Part shown: positions 16,288 to 24,828 of the stretch, one piece after another
Layout: each line of letters opens with the position of its first letter
How positions within the stretch are numbered: position 1 is the first letter of the stretch
Origin: an uncultured Clostridia bacterium
Lineage (GTDB): Bacteria; Bacillota; Clostridia; Christensenellales; Borkfalkiaceae
Length of the DNA stretch: 55,216 nt
Reading direction: 5' to 3'
Assembly: GCA_947627565.1 (NCBI GenBank)
Contig: CANQWO010000010.1
Location: forward strand, 1-55,216
The notes under the pieces: model-generated
Told to the model about the DNA's origin: nothing
Databases searched by the model: none
Seen by the model: the letters and a program-made list of their open reading frames with translations, nothing else
Made by a program: the position numbers and the translations under genes

Positions 16288-17016
16288 ATGGATTACTTAT
16301 TGTTTTTACTCATCCTGCTTCCGCTCATCGCGCTTTCGGGCTGGGCGAGCGCCAAGGTCAACTCCACCTACGCCGCGTTCGACAGCGTGCCCAACGCCTC
16401 CCATATGACGGGTTACGACACGGCCGTGCGCCTTTTGCAAACCCACGGCGTGACGGATATCTCGGTCAACCGCATCCGCGGCAGGCTCTCCGACCACTAC
16501 CATCCGACCAAAAAACAGGTCAACCTTTCGGAGAGCACCTACGGTTCGGCCTCGGTCGCGGCGGTCGCGGTCGCCGCCCATGAGATCGGGCACGTCATGC
16601 AGAAGAAGGAGGGATATTTCCCCTATAAACTCCGCGCGGCGCTCGTGCCTGCGGCCAACATCGGGTCGCGGCTCGCGCTCCCGCTCATTTTGCTCGGCAT
16701 CATTTTCGATTTATCGTTCTTCGCCGCGATGGGCTCCAAGGCCGGCCAATGGATGATGATCGCGGGCATCATCCTCTATTCGCTCTCCACCCTCTTCATG
16801 CTCGTGACGCTCCCCGTCGAGCTCAACGCCTCGCGGCGCGCGAAGAAGATGCTCGTCGAGGAGGGGATTCTGACCGAGGAAGAGCTTCCCGGCGCCAAAA
16901 AAGTTTTGACCGCCGCGGCCATGACCTACGTCGCCTCCCTCCTCATCTCGCTCGTCTACTTCCTGCGCTATCTCGTCATCGTGCTGTCGCTGCTCGGCCG
17001 AAACAACAAAAATTGA
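16288..17016 (+). CDS. zinc metallopeptidase, YugP family
   Basis: 242 residues. An N-terminal membrane helix (about 2-22) is followed by the peptidase region with HEIGH (about residue 101), the zinc-binding HExxH type. Three further helices lie at about 128-152, 156-178 and 210-235, so the catalytic site is membrane-associated. ELNASRRA near residue 183 fits the family's third metal-ligand region. The ATG at 16288 is chosen because of the perfect AGAGGAGG site; an ATG 27 bases earlier lacks one. Monocistronic, with its own promoter and terminator. Confidence 0.88.
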   Translation: MDYLLFLLILLPLIALSGWASAKVNSTYAAFDSVPNASHMTGYDTAVRLLQTHGVTDISVNRIRGRLSDHYHPTKKQVNLSESTYGSASVAAVAVAAHEIGHVMQKKEGYFPYKLRAALVPAANIGSRLALPLILLGIIFDLSFFAAMGSKAGQWMMIAGIILYSLSTLFMLVTLPVELNASRRAKKMLVEEGILTEEELPGAKKVLTAAAMTYVASLLISLVYFLRYLVIVLSLLGRNNKN

Positions 17017-17031
17017 ATGAGATCGAAGATT

Positions 17032-17074
17032 GCGGCCCGCCGTGCCAAGGCACGGCGGGCCGCTTGATATTTTT
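17032..17074 (+). terminator. terminator of the YugP-like gene
   Basis: A perfect 15-bp stem (17032-17046 with 17049-17063, GC-rich) is followed by TTGATATTTTT on the plus strand. It faces the 3' end of ddl and probably serves as a transcription barrier. Confidence 0.85.
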
Positions 17075-17108
17075 AAGCCTTGTTCCCGATGGACTTTCGG
17101 CGAGCTTA

Positions 17109-18200
17109 CTACCGTTTTTTCGCGCTCTTGCCACCCCCGAAGAGATCGCCCTCCAAAATGCCGGAGACCAGCACCTCCTTCGACATGGGTGGCTCGTTTA
17201 ACGTCTCCTCGATGAGTTTTATGAGAAAATCGCGGCTGCCCGTCAGGCTGTTGGAAAAGAGATGGCACGCGAGAGAACCGGGCACGGTATTCAGTTCGTT
17301 GAAGTAGACCTCGTCGCCCGCAATGAGAAAATCCGCCCGCACGACGCCCCTGCCGCCGAACGTCTCATAGAGCAACTTGGTGTATGTACGGATGCGCGCC
17401 GCCGTCTCCTCCTTGAGCCGCGCGGGGAGCTCGCTCGTGCGCGTATTTCTCTCGTATTTTTCGGAAAATGTGAGAATTTCTCGATCGGAAAAAACTTCCT
17501 CGAGCGGCGAGAGCACCGTCTCGCCCCCGACGCGATAGGCGGCGCAATTCACGTCGCGCTTGCCCTCGGCGTACGCTTCGACAAGGGCGGCGCTATCCAA
17601 ACGAAAGGCGAGATCGAGCGCTCGGTCGAGTTCCTCCGCGTCCTTTGCGACCTTGATCCCGATGCTGGAACCGAGCCGCGCCGGCTTGACGATCACGGGG
17701 TAGCCGAGCGCTTCAGCCTCCGCATGATACGTCGCGCCGCGCCCTTCGTAGGCGAAAAATGCGGGGAGCGTCGGAATGTCCAAACCGCGCGCGACGACCT
17801 TCGTCAGAATTTTGTCCATGAAGACCGCGGACATGGGTACCTCGGGCGACGCCGAAGGGACGCCGTGAAAGCGAAGAAGCGCCGAAAGCGTGCCGTCCTC
17901 CCCCTGCCCTCCATGACAGCAATTGAGCGCGCAGTCGATCGTCGCCACCTTTCTGCGGCGGGAGAAAAGGGCGCGCCCCGCAAGATGCACGGGCACGAAT
18001 TTCGTCTTGCTCCCCTTTTTGAAATCGGCGGGGCCGCGAAAAGCCCCCGTGGCCATCCCCCCTTCGGGCAGGAGATAGACGGGGACAATGCGATAGGTTT
18101 CCCGCAGGAGATTGGCGGCGAGCATGCCGGTGATGACGGAGATCTCCCGCTCGTTGGAGTTCCCGCCGAAAAAAACCGCAACCGTAATTTTTGACTTCAT
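17109..18200 (-). CDS. ddl: D-alanine--D-alanine ligase family protein
   Basis: ATP-grasp ligase that makes D-Ala-D-Ala for peptidoglycan. Visible motifs are FFGGNSNEREISVITG at the N-terminus, CHGGQGEDGT (about 94), KPARLGSSIGI (about 171) and FNELNTVPGS (about 310). The metal-binding ADF/NELN pair is intact. At 363 residues it is a normal VanA/Ddl length. Substrate (D-Ala versus D-Ser or D-Lac at the second site) cannot be read from sequence by eye. The next gene upstream is murF, which uses the product. Confidence 0.93.
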   Translation of the reverse strand: MKSKITVAVFFGGNSNEREISVITGMLAANLLRETYRIVPVYLLPEGGMATGAFRGPADFKKGSKTKFVPVHLAGRALFSRRRKVATIDCALNCCHGGQGEDGTLSALLRFHGVPSASPEVPMSAVFMDKILTKVVARGLDIPTLPAFFAYEGRGATYHAEAEALGYPVIVKPARLGSSIGIKVAKDAEELDRALDLAFRLDSAALVEAYAEGKRDVNCAAYRVGGETVLSPLEEVFSDREILTFSEKYERNTRTSELPARLKEETAARIRTYTKLLYETFGGRGVVRADFLIAGDEVYFNELNTVPGSLACHLFSNSLTGSRDFLIKLIEETLNEPPMSKEVLVSGILEGDLFGGGKSAKKR

Positions 18201-18254
18201 AAAACACCTCCGAAGATTTTTTCATCGGGGGTGTTTCTTGCGTACTTTATGGAA

Positions 18255-19844
18255 TTACAGATATTTATCGGGCAGGTCGTTCAAAAACAGCACGCAGTCG
18301 CCCGGTGCGAGCTCGCGCGCAAGGATCTCCTGCGCCTTTTCGAGCGTGGGAACGACGCGAAGCGCCCTATCGTCGCCGCCGGCGTCGAGATAGCCCTGCC
18401 GCACGGAGAGCACGAGCGTCTCCCCGACGAGGATGACGCCGTCGAGCCCCGCAAGCTGCGCGCCCAAATTGGCATTTTCGCGCTCTTCGAGCTCGCCCAA
18501 CTCGACGAGCCCGGGCGTCACGACATACTTCTTCCCGCCGAACAGTTTCAAAGTCTCCACGGCGTCGCGCGCGCCCTGCACGTTGGAATTATAGGAATCG
18601 TCCAAAATGACGAGCCCGTTGGAATCGATGCGCTCGAGGCGATGTCTTACGGGCCCGAGCTCGGGAACGCGGGCTGCGATCTCCCCGGGCGTCATGCCGA
18701 GCATGAATGCGAGCGCCGCCGCAAGCGCGACGTCCTCCGCCGCATGACGGCCGAGCAAAGCGCTCCCGACTTGCATGCGCTCGCCGCCGAGGACGAGATC
18801 GAACGAGGTGCCTTCGGGCGACAATTTCACGTTCTCCGCCCCGAAATCCCGCCCCGCGAGGAGCGCGCCCGGCCGATCGCACGCCTTCGCCGAAGCGCCC
18901 AGCACGACGTTTTCCGCGCGCGCCGCAAGGACGCCCTTTTCCGCTTCGATGGCCGAAACGGAGCCGAACGTCTCGAGATGCTGCGGGCCGATCCCGGTGA
19001 CAATGGCGAAAGACGGGCATACCATGTCGCAAAGCTCGGCGATGTCTCCGCGTTTGCGCGCCCCCATCTCGGCGAGGAAGATCTCGCAGTCGAGGCCGCC
19101 GTCGTTGACGCATTTGGCGATGCCGACGGGCGTATTGTAGGAGGCGGGCGTCGCGATCACGCGGTACTTCTCCCGCAGGATCTCCTGCAGGAAGTGCTTG
19201 ACGCTCGTCTTCCCGAAAGAGCCTGTAATGCCCACTTTGATGCAGTTGCTCTCCCGCAGTTTTTTCTCCGCGAGACGGAGAAACTTGTGCGTGTGCGGGA
19301 CCTCGTAGCACAGCATCATGCCGTTTGCCGCGGCCAAAAGATGGGGCAGCGCGGACGGCGCAAGCGCGAACGGGACGGCGCGGAGCAGCACAAAGGCGAG
19401 CGGATGCCCGATGGCGGAAGCCAGTGCGTATGCCGCGAGCGCCACGCCGTAGAGCACCGCCGCGAGCAGGATATAATAGGCGATCGAGAGGCGGACGGCG
19501 CGGGGCGTATCCCTGAGCGGGACCTTGAGCGCCGCGCGGAACGCATAGACAAAGAGCGCGCAGAGGCCCGCGAACCCGAGAAGCGCGAGCAGCGTCGAGA
19601 CGCCGTCGCCGGCAAAGGAAAAGCAGAGCGCGAGCAGCGCCGTCATGAGGACGGACGTCAGCCCGAGGAGCAAGTAGCGCTTGCGGACCTCGTTGCCCCT
19701 GTGGTAATACCACTTCAAGAACGCGCCGCCCGCGTACCCCTCCTGTTGCAGGATCCCCAAAAGAGGACGGGCCGCCGCATAGAGCAGGAGGCCCAGAACA
19801 ATGGCGTATGCCGCAGATGTCAAAAAGATGTCAAATGGGATCAT
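18255..19844 (-). CDS. murF: MurF-like ligase with N-terminal membrane domain
   Basis: Adds D-Ala-D-Ala to UDP-MurNAc-tripeptide. The Mur ligase part starts near residue 200: P-loop GITGSFGKTS (about 207-216), NTPVGIAKCVN, and the MurF-type DDSYNSNVQGARDAVE in the C-terminal third. Before it lie about 190 residues with five or so membrane helices (about 6-27, 58-78, 83-103, 118-140 and 146-178), absent from ordinary MurF (about 450 residues). The start at 19844 has GGAGGAATT and overlaps the upstream hydrolase by 14 bases. The ddl neighbour supports the assignment. Membrane tethering of the last cytoplasmic step is the oddity. Confidence 0.88.
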   Translation of the reverse strand: MIPFDIFLTSAAYAIVLGLLLYAAARPLLGILQQEGYAGGAFLKWYYHRGNEVRKRYLLLGLTSVLMTALLALCFSFAGDGVSTLLALLGFAGLCALFVYAFRAALKVPLRDTPRAVRLSIAYYILLAAVLYGVALAAYALASAIGHPLAFVLLRAVPFALAPSALPHLLAAANGMMLCYEVPHTHKFLRLAEKKLRESNCIKVGITGSFGKTSVKHFLQEILREKYRVIATPASYNTPVGIAKCVNDGGLDCEIFLAEMGARKRGDIAELCDMVCPSFAIVTGIGPQHLETFGSVSAIEAEKGVLAARAENVVLGASAKACDRPGALLAGRDFGAENVKLSPEGTSFDLVLGGERMQVGSALLGRHAAEDVALAAALAFMLGMTPGEIAARVPELGPVRHRLERIDSNGLVILDDSYNSNVQGARDAVETLKLFGGKKYVVTPGLVELGELEERENANLGAQLAGLDGVILVGETLVLSVRQGYLDAGGDDRALRVVPTLEKAQEILARELAPGDCVLFLNDLPDKYL

Positions 19845-20538
19845 GGTAAAATTCCTCCGCCGCAAGCCGAAAGGCGAGCGGGTCGTCGAGAAAGGCAAAA
19901 TGGCCGCAGCCGGGAAGGACTTTGAGCTCGGAGCCGCGGACGGCGGCATGCAAGAGCTCCCCCGAAGCGAGCGGCGTTTCACGGTCGCGATCGCCGTAGA
20001 GAAAGAGCACGGGGCGCGCGATCCTGCCGGCGTCCACCCTGAGGTCCTCGCCGACGATCTTCTTGAAACTCTCCCGCATCACGGGCGGGAGCGCGCGGTA
20101 GTCGCTGCTCCCGAAGTGCCGTTCGGAAAACGCGGGCGCAAACCGCCGCACAAGGCGGTACGTCCCCACTTTGATGCGATACGAGACGCCCCGCTTGGGC
20201 ACGACGCCCGCACAGCCGACGAGCACGGCGCGGTCGAAACAATCCCCGCGCGAAAGAAGTTTGATGGCGACTCTCCCGCCGAACGAATGAGCCAGCACAT
20301 GCGGGAAAACGATGCCGAGCGCGGCGAGCTGCTCCGCCGTCCAATCGGCGTAATCGCCGACGGAAAACGGCTGTGTGAGCGCGTCCGCCCCACCCATGCC
20401 CAAGAAGTCGAGTGCGGTAACGCGGTAGAACCGAGAAAAATATTCGATCTCCGCGAGAAAACTTTCCTTGGAGGCAAGGTATCCGTGCAGCATGACGAGA
20501 TCCTTTCCCTCCCCCCTTTGTATGAACGAAAGGCTCAA
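19831..20538 (-). CDS. alpha/beta hydrolase
   Basis: 235 residues. It has the full serine-hydrolase set: LHGYLASKESF oxyanion region near residue 17, nucleophile elbow AHSFGGR near 81, acid in LYGDRDRETP near 191, and histidine in GCGHFAFLDDP near 219. The reading frame continues upstream, but homology begins with LSFIQRGEGKDLVMLHGY. A TTG at 20538 overlaps the rimI stop (TTGA) and has GGGAG upstream, so I take TTG as the start. The substrate is unknown. It is translationally coupled to rimI and murF. Confidence 0.85.
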   Translation of the reverse strand: MSLSFIQRGEGKDLVMLHGYLASKESFLAEIEYFSRFYRVTALDFLGMGGADALTQPFSVGDYADWTAEQLAALGIVFPHVLAHSFGGRVAIKLLSRGDCFDRAVLVGCAGVVPKRGVSYRIKVGTYRLVRRFAPAFSERHFGSSDYRALPPVMRESFKKIVGEDLRVDAGRIARPVLFLYGDRDRETPLASGELLHAAVRGSELKVLPGCGHFAFLDDPLAFRLAAEEFYHDPI

Positions 20539-20969
20539 GCGAGCTCCCGCATCATCACGATGGCGTCCTCCCCGTCGGGATAGTAGCGGGTCCGGCAATA
20601 GAGCCCCGTAAACCCGCTCTTGAGATAGAGAATTTGCGCGCTTGCATTGGAGACGCGCACCTCCAAAAAGACGCGCCGCACCCCTTTCCCCGCCGCGATC
20701 TCCAAAAGATCCTGCAGGATCTTCCTCCCGCGGCCGCATCTGCGGTACATTTCACTCACCGCGACCAGTTGGATCTCCGCCTCGTCGAGAATGACGCGGA
20801 CGCCGCCGTAGGCCACGATCGCGCCGTCCTCCTCGAGCAAAACGCCGTAAAATTTATCGGAGAGGAAGCTGTCGGCCAGCATTCTGCGGCTCCACGGGTC
20901 GGAAAAACACTCCCGCTCGATCTGCGCGATCGCGTCGAGATCGCTCATCTTCCAGCATCGTCCGTTCAT
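20535..20969 (-). CDS. rimI: ribosomal protein S18-alanine N-acetyltransferase RimI
   Basis: GNAT acetyltransferase of 144 residues. It has ECFSDPWSRRMLADSF at the start, LVAVSEMYRRCGRGRKILQDLL (acetyl-CoA loop) and EVRVSNASAQILYLKSGF, the last two being diagnostic of RimI. The ATG at 20969 overlaps the tsaB stop by four bases (ATGA). The position after tsaE-tsaB is the classic cluster. The tsaD partner that often follows is not here. Confidence 0.93.
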   Translation of the reverse strand: MNGRCWKMSDLDAIAQIERECFSDPWSRRMLADSFLSDKFYGVLLEEDGAIVAYGGVRVILDEAEIQLVAVSEMYRRCGRGRKILQDLLEIAAGKGVRRVFLEVRVSNASAQILYLKSGFTGLYCRTRYYPDGEDAIVMMRELA

Positions 20970-21568
20970 CGCCGTTCCTCCGCCGAAGATCTTCTGAGGT
21001 ACACCGCGGCCAGCGCGGAATGCGGGACCGTCTCCGTCCGCTTTGCGGATGCCGCCGCCGACAGACCGGCCGCCGCGTCCACGACGCAAGTTTCGAGCCC
21101 CGCGATCGTCTCGCCCGAGAGGAGCTTTGCGCCGCACCGTTCCGCGGCGGCCGCAACCTCGCCTGCGGGATAGTAGCCGGCCTCGAGATGAGCCCCGCCG
21201 TACCCTTGGGCATAGACATAGCCGTGCCCCGCGTCGACGAGAGCGATCTTCGTCTCGCTCTCTTCAGCGTATGCGATTTCGTCGAAGGAGGTGACGGGGA
21301 GCACCGCGCGCCCCGTGCCCATCGCAAGGCCCTTGACGGCCGAGATCCCGATGCGGATGCCCGTGAAGGACCCCGGGCCCACCACGCAGGCGATGAAGTC
21401 GCAATCGCATACTTTCATCTGTGCGCGAGAGAGGACTTCCTCGATCGCGGGGAACAGATTCACGGAGTGTTGCATGGCGCTTTCGGCAACAAATGAGGCC
21501 ACCATGTCCGCGTTCCGCGCGACGACAGTCAATTTTTTCGCACCCGTATCAATGGCAAGAAATTTCAA
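20966..21568 (-). CDS. tsaB: tRNA t6A biosynthesis protein TsaB
   Basis: Partner of TsaD and TsaE in making N6-threonylcarbamoyladenosine at tRNA position 37. 200 residues with the ASKHA-fold start MKFLAIDTGAKKLTVV and the GPGSFTGIRIGISAVKGLA signature. Normal length is about 220. It overlaps tsaE by four bases at its start and rimI by four at its end. Confidence 0.94.
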   Translation of the reverse strand: MKFLAIDTGAKKLTVVARNADMVASFVAESAMQHSVNLFPAIEEVLSRAQMKVCDCDFIACVVGPGSFTGIRIGISAVKGLAMGTGRAVLPVTSFDEIAYAEESETKIALVDAGHGYVYAQGYGGAHLEAGYYPAGEVAAAAERCGAKLLSGETIAGLETCVVDAAAGLSAAASAKRTETVPHSALAAVYLRRSSAEERR

Positions 21569-21969
21569 AACTCAATCTCCCGCACGCCGTCCCCTTCCCC
21601 CGTGACGCGCACAACTTTGCAATGTGCGGGCAACAGCCCGCGGATGTTTTCCGACCACTCGATGAGGCAGACCCCGCCCCGTTCGAAATAGTCGCAAAGG
21701 CCCAATCCGATCGCCTGCGCTTCGGAAGCGATCCGATAGCAATCGAAGTGAAAAACACGGCCGCCGCCATACTCGTTGACATAGGCATACGTCGGGCTCG
21801 TGACCTCATCGGAGATACCCATGCCCGCGATCATCCCCTTTGCGAGGACGGTTTTCCCCGCGCCCATGGGGCCCTCGAGGAGCACGACGTCGAAGGGCTT
21901 CAAGGTCTTTGCAAAGTCCTTGCCCCACGAAAACGTCTCAAATTCGCTGTGAGAATCAAAAACGGCCAT
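21565..21969 (-). CDS. tsaE: tRNA t6A biosynthesis ATPase TsaE
   Basis: P-loop ATPase of the t6A complex. 134 residues. Walker A is EGPMGAGKTVLAKGM, followed by SPTYAYVNEY and HFDCYRI, the TsaE pattern. The homologous region begins at MAVFDSHSEFETFS (ATG at 21969); the 19 residues upstream in frame are not conserved-looking. There is no Shine-Dalgarno sequence, and a -10 TATAAT ends 7 bases before this ATG, so the mRNA is probably leaderless. First gene of the tsaE-tsaB-rimI-hydrolase-murF-ddl run. Confidence 0.94.
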   Translation of the reverse strand: MAVFDSHSEFETFSWGKDFAKTLKPFDVVLLEGPMGAGKTVLAKGMIAGMGISDEVTSPTYAYVNEYGGGRVFHFDCYRIASEAQAIGLGLCDYFERGGVCLIEWSENIRGLLPAHCKVVRVTGEGDGVREIEF

Positions 21970-21976
21970 ATGCAAT

Positions 21977-22005
21977 ATTATATCGCATACGGCCGCATTT
22001 TGCAA
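21977..22005 (-). promoter_or_regulatory. tsaE operon promoter, probably leaderless
   Basis: Minus strand: -35 TTGCAA (22005-22000), 17-base spacer, -10 TATAAT (21982-21977), then ATTGCAT and the ATG at 21969. Confidence 0.7.
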
Positions 22006-22088
22006 GGATTTCGAGATCGTTTTCAAAAATTACGCTACGCCGCACCCAATCTGCCGCGGCGCGGCCCGTTCTCCCCCGCCGCCCCCCT

Positions 22089-23756
22089 TTACGCGGGAAG
22101 AATGGCGATGGCGAGGCCGCAAAAGACGATGAGGGAAACGGCGTCGACGATGGTCGTGATGAAGGGAGACGCCACGGCCGCGGGGTCGAGCTTGCACTTC
22201 TTCACGAGGAGCGGAAGAAGACAGCCGACGAGCTTCGCGATCACGATGGTGCAGGCGAGCGCCAACGACACGACGGAGCACAGCAGCGGCGTATAGTCCT
22301 TGTATCCGAAGATGAGGTTGTCGATGAGCATGAGCTTCAAGAAACATGCGATGCCGAGCGTCACGGAGAGGAGCAGCGAGGCGCGGAACTCCTTCCAGAC
22401 GACTTTGAGCGTATCGGCCGTCGTGAGTTCGCCGAGCGCGAGCGCGCGGATGACGGTGACGGAGGCCTGCGAGCCCGAATTTCCGCCCGTATCCATGAGC
22501 ATGGGGACGCACGCAAACAGCACCGTGCTGATGGCGTTGAGGCGGCTCTCGAACGTGTTGATGATGAGGCCCGTGAACGTCGCCGACACCATGAGAATGA
22601 GCAGCCACGGCACGCGGTTCTTCCAGATCGAGAAGACGCCGGTCTTGAGGTAGGGCGTCTTATCGTGGACGATACCGACCATGTGCTCGAGGTCTTCGGT
22701 GTTCTCTTCTTCGAGGACGGTCATGGCGTCGTCGACGGTGACGATGCCGACGAGCCGCCGCTCACGGTCTACGACGGGGATCGCGAGAAAGCCGTAGTCG
22801 GAGATCTTCATGGCGACCTCTTCGCGGTCGTCGAGCGTGTTCACATAGATGACGTTATCTTCCATGATATCCGAGATGAGCGCGTCGGGATCGGCCAGCA
22901 TCAGGTCCTTGGCCGTCACGAGCCCGATGAGCTCGTTCTTGGTATCGGTGACGTAGCAAGTATAGATGGTCTCCTTGTCGATGGCCGTCGCGCGGATGCG
23001 ATCGAAGGCGTCTCTTACGGACATGGTGGGCAGGAAACGCACGAACTCGATGGTCATGATGCTTCCCGCGCTGTCTTTGGGATACTTCAGAAGCTCGTTG
23101 ATGTAGGCGCGCGTCTCGCTGTCGCTCTGGGCGAGAAGGCGTTTGACGACGCTCGACGGCATCTCCTCGATGAGGTCGACGGTATCGTCGAGGAAGAGTT
23201 CATCCATGATGCCCTTGACTTCCCGGTCGTTGAGCTTTTTGAGAAGTTTTTCCTGCGTGTCCTTGTCGATCTCGACGAACATGTCGGCGGCAAGGTCCTT
23301 GGGCAAGATGCGGAACAGGACGGGCAGGTCCTCCTCCTTGACGTTTTCGAAAATGGCGGCGAGGTCGATCTCGTTCATCGAGGAGAGGAGCGGCTTCAAA
23401 ACGGAGAACTTCCGCTCCTCCAAAAGTTTCAGGATTTCGTCTTCCTCGGCGATGCGAAGCGCCACGCCCTCGGGCATCTCTTCGATGATGTCGACGGTAT
23501 CGTCGACGGAGACGTCCTCCATGACCTCCTCGAGTTCATCGTCGCGCAAACCCTTGACAATGGCCTGCTGCAAATTGGGTTCCAGCAGGACGAGAATGTC
23601 GGCAAGGAAGTCGGGATCGAGGACATGGCATAGGGAAACGACGTCCTCCTCCGGCAATTCAGACAATAGAGAAGCTGCCTCGTCTGGTTTTTTCAGCAAC
23701 GCGGCAGCCTCTTCGAACTTCTTTGCTTCGAGCAAAGTCTTCAATTCTTCATTCAT
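22089..23756 (-). CDS. mgtE: magnesium transporter MgtE with duplicated N-domain
   Basis: Mg2+ channel of the MgtE family. Order of parts: an extra superhelical N-domain-like segment (about 1-108), the usual N-domain (about 109-235), two CBS domains (about 245-365, including VTDTKNELIGLVTAKDLM and VVDRERRLVGIVTVDD) and five membrane helices (about 385-555, with MLMDTGGNSGSQA). At 555 residues it is about 100 longer than usual. VSVDDTVDIIEEMP and LFLDDTVDLIEEMP mark equivalent points of the two N-domains. A GGAGGAATT site precedes the ATG. Regulation may involve the leader ORF upstream. Confidence 0.94.
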   Translation of the reverse strand: MNEELKTLLEAKKFEEAAALLKKPDEAASLLSELPEEDVVSLCHVLDPDFLADILVLLEPNLQQAIVKGLRDDELEEVMEDVSVDDTVDIIEEMPEGVALRIAEEDEILKLLEERKFSVLKPLLSSMNEIDLAAIFENVKEEDLPVLFRILPKDLAADMFVEIDKDTQEKLLKKLNDREVKGIMDELFLDDTVDLIEEMPSSVVKRLLAQSDSETRAYINELLKYPKDSAGSIMTIEFVRFLPTMSVRDAFDRIRATAIDKETIYTCYVTDTKNELIGLVTAKDLMLADPDALISDIMEDNVIYVNTLDDREEVAMKISDYGFLAIPVVDRERRLVGIVTVDDAMTVLEEENTEDLEHMVGIVHDKTPYLKTGVFSIWKNRVPWLLILMVSATFTGLIINTFESRLNAISTVLFACVPMLMDTGGNSGSQASVTVIRALALGELTTADTLKVVWKEFRASLLLSVTLGIACFLKLMLIDNLIFGYKDYTPLLCSVVSLALACTIVIAKLVGCLLPLLVKKCKLDPAAVASPFITTIVDAVSLIVFCGLAIAILPA

Positions 23757-23819
23757 AGCAATTCCTCCGTAGGCAAGCGATCAAAAGGAAAAAAACGCAG
23801 ACGGAGAATATGCCGTGGG

Positions 23820-23888
23820 TCAGGCGGAAACATACGCCGAGAGAGCCCGCAGCACTATTTCGCCCACGTTCGTACTTCGTCCTTTCAC
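23820..23888 (-). CDS. 22-residue leader ORF upstream of mgtE
   Basis: A GTG at 23888 preceded by GAGGAGGG opens a 22-codon frame (reads MKGRSTNVGEIV, then ALSAYVSA) ending in TGA at 23820. It lies within the mgtE 5' leader, between the promoter and the mgtE ATG. The sequence around its 3' half can form hairpins (for example GTGGGC with GACCCAC), and a seven-T run follows at about 23790-23796. The layout recalls leader peptides of magnesium transporter genes, but no homology is claimed. Confidence 0.45.
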   Translation of the reverse strand: MKGRSTNVGEIVLRALSAYVSA

Positions 23889-23919
23889 GGCAAATTCCCT
23901 CCTCTGATTTCTTACCTCT

Positions 23920-23948
23920 ATCATACTATATGCGGCGGAAAAAGTCAA
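23920..23948 (-). promoter_or_regulatory. mgtE promoter
   Basis: Minus strand: -35 TTGACT (23948-23943), 17-base spacer, -10 TATGAT (23925-23920). The start site near 23913 would give a leader of about 155 bases before mgtE. I looked for the conserved M-box riboswitch and did not find it. The rest of 23949-24054 holds a CGGCTCC/GGAGCCG hairpin (24007-24030) after ribU, without a T-run. Confidence 0.75.
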
Positions 23949-24054
23949 ACGTTTGGCCGCAGTTGGTGAAAGAAAAAATTGCAAAGCGGCAATTCATGTG
24001 AAATCGGCTCCTCATGGGCGGGGAGCCGGGTGAGAAAAATATGATTTCTGCGCT

Positions 24055-24744
24055 TTATTCGCGGCCGTCTTCCGCGCTTTCCGAATGGGAAGTCTCGGAC
24101 ACGGGTGCCTCATTTTTCGTCTCGGCCGCTTCCGCGAGGGCGACGTCGCGGCGCATCTTCCGATGGACCTTTTCGTCCGTCATGCGGATAACGCGCGAGA
24201 GCGGCTTGTAGATGAGGAAGACGATGAGGCTTATGCCCACGCTCTTGATGATGTTGAAGTAGATGACGAAGGGCCAGAGCTGATAAAACATCGCCACGCC
24301 GTCAAAATGCCAAAGGGTGCCGAACACGGGGAAATTGATGTAGCGGTTGACGAGCAGGCTCGCGCCGATCTGCACGACGCAGGCAAGGAAGAGATAGAGG
24401 CACACCCACCATTTCCCCTTCTTGAAGCGGTAGATGACGGAGGGCACGATGACGTATGCCGTCGACATCAAAAAGTTCGCAAGCTCGCCCACGCCGCCCG
24501 TCGAGGATTTTGTCCAGCAGAGAAGTTCTTTGACGCCGATGGAGAAGATCGCCTCCACGGGGCCGAAGATGAAGCCCTCGATCATGAAGAAGACGTTTGC
24601 GAAGTCGAGTTTCAGGAAGTCCGCGGCGGGGAAGATGGGAAATTCGAGAAAGCTCACCGCAAACGCGAGCGCCGTGAAGAGCGCCATATACGCGATGTTC
24701 GTTGCGGAAAAATGCGCCTTCAGCCTGCTTTTTTCATTTGTCAT
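24055..24744 (-). CDS. ribU: riboflavin ECF transporter substrate-binding subunit RibU
   Basis: S-component of an energy-coupling-factor transporter for riboflavin. 229 residues with five or six membrane helices. The ALFTALAFAVSFLEFPIFPA start, the KLDFANVFFMIEGFIFGP segment and GVGELANFLMSTAYVIVPS fit the ECF-S fold. The ATG at 24744 (MTNEKSRLKAHF) has GAGGTG upstream and lies after the FMN riboswitch, so the in-frame ATG at 24885 inside the riboswitch is rejected. The shared A/T module is not encoded in this window. The C-terminal 40 residues are charged and cytoplasmic. Confidence 0.93.
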   Translation of the reverse strand: MTNEKSRLKAHFSATNIAYMALFTALAFAVSFLEFPIFPAADFLKLDFANVFFMIEGFIFGPVEAIFSIGVKELLCWTKSSTGGVGELANFLMSTAYVIVPSVIYRFKKGKWWVCLYLFLACVVQIGASLLVNRYINFPVFGTLWHFDGVAMFYQLWPFVIYFNIIKSVGISLIVFLIYKPLSRVIRMTDEKVHRKMRRDVALAEAAETKNEAPVSETSHSESAEDGRE

Positions 24745-24781
24745 AAAACACCTCAAAAAGTTTTTTCGGATATTCTTTGAC

Positions 24782-24816
24782 AAAAAACGAGCACCCCATG
24801 TCTGAGACAGGGGCGC
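24782..24816 (-). terminator. expression-platform terminator of the FMN riboswitch
   Basis: On the minus strand GCGCCCCTGTC, loop TCA, GACA-T-GGGGTGC (24816-24791) forms an 11-bp stem with one bulged T, followed by six T (24787-24782). It lies between the aptamer and the ribU ribosome binding site, as expected for transcription-terminating riboswitches. The 3' arm contains ACATGGGGTGC, close to the dispersed motif. Confidence 0.8.
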
Positions 24817-24828
24817 GCAAAAACATGT

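Noticed and set aside
23757-24054. M-box magnesium riboswitch upstream of mgtE
   Set aside because: None of the conserved M-box blocks could be found in the leader; only a small ORF and simple hairpins are present.
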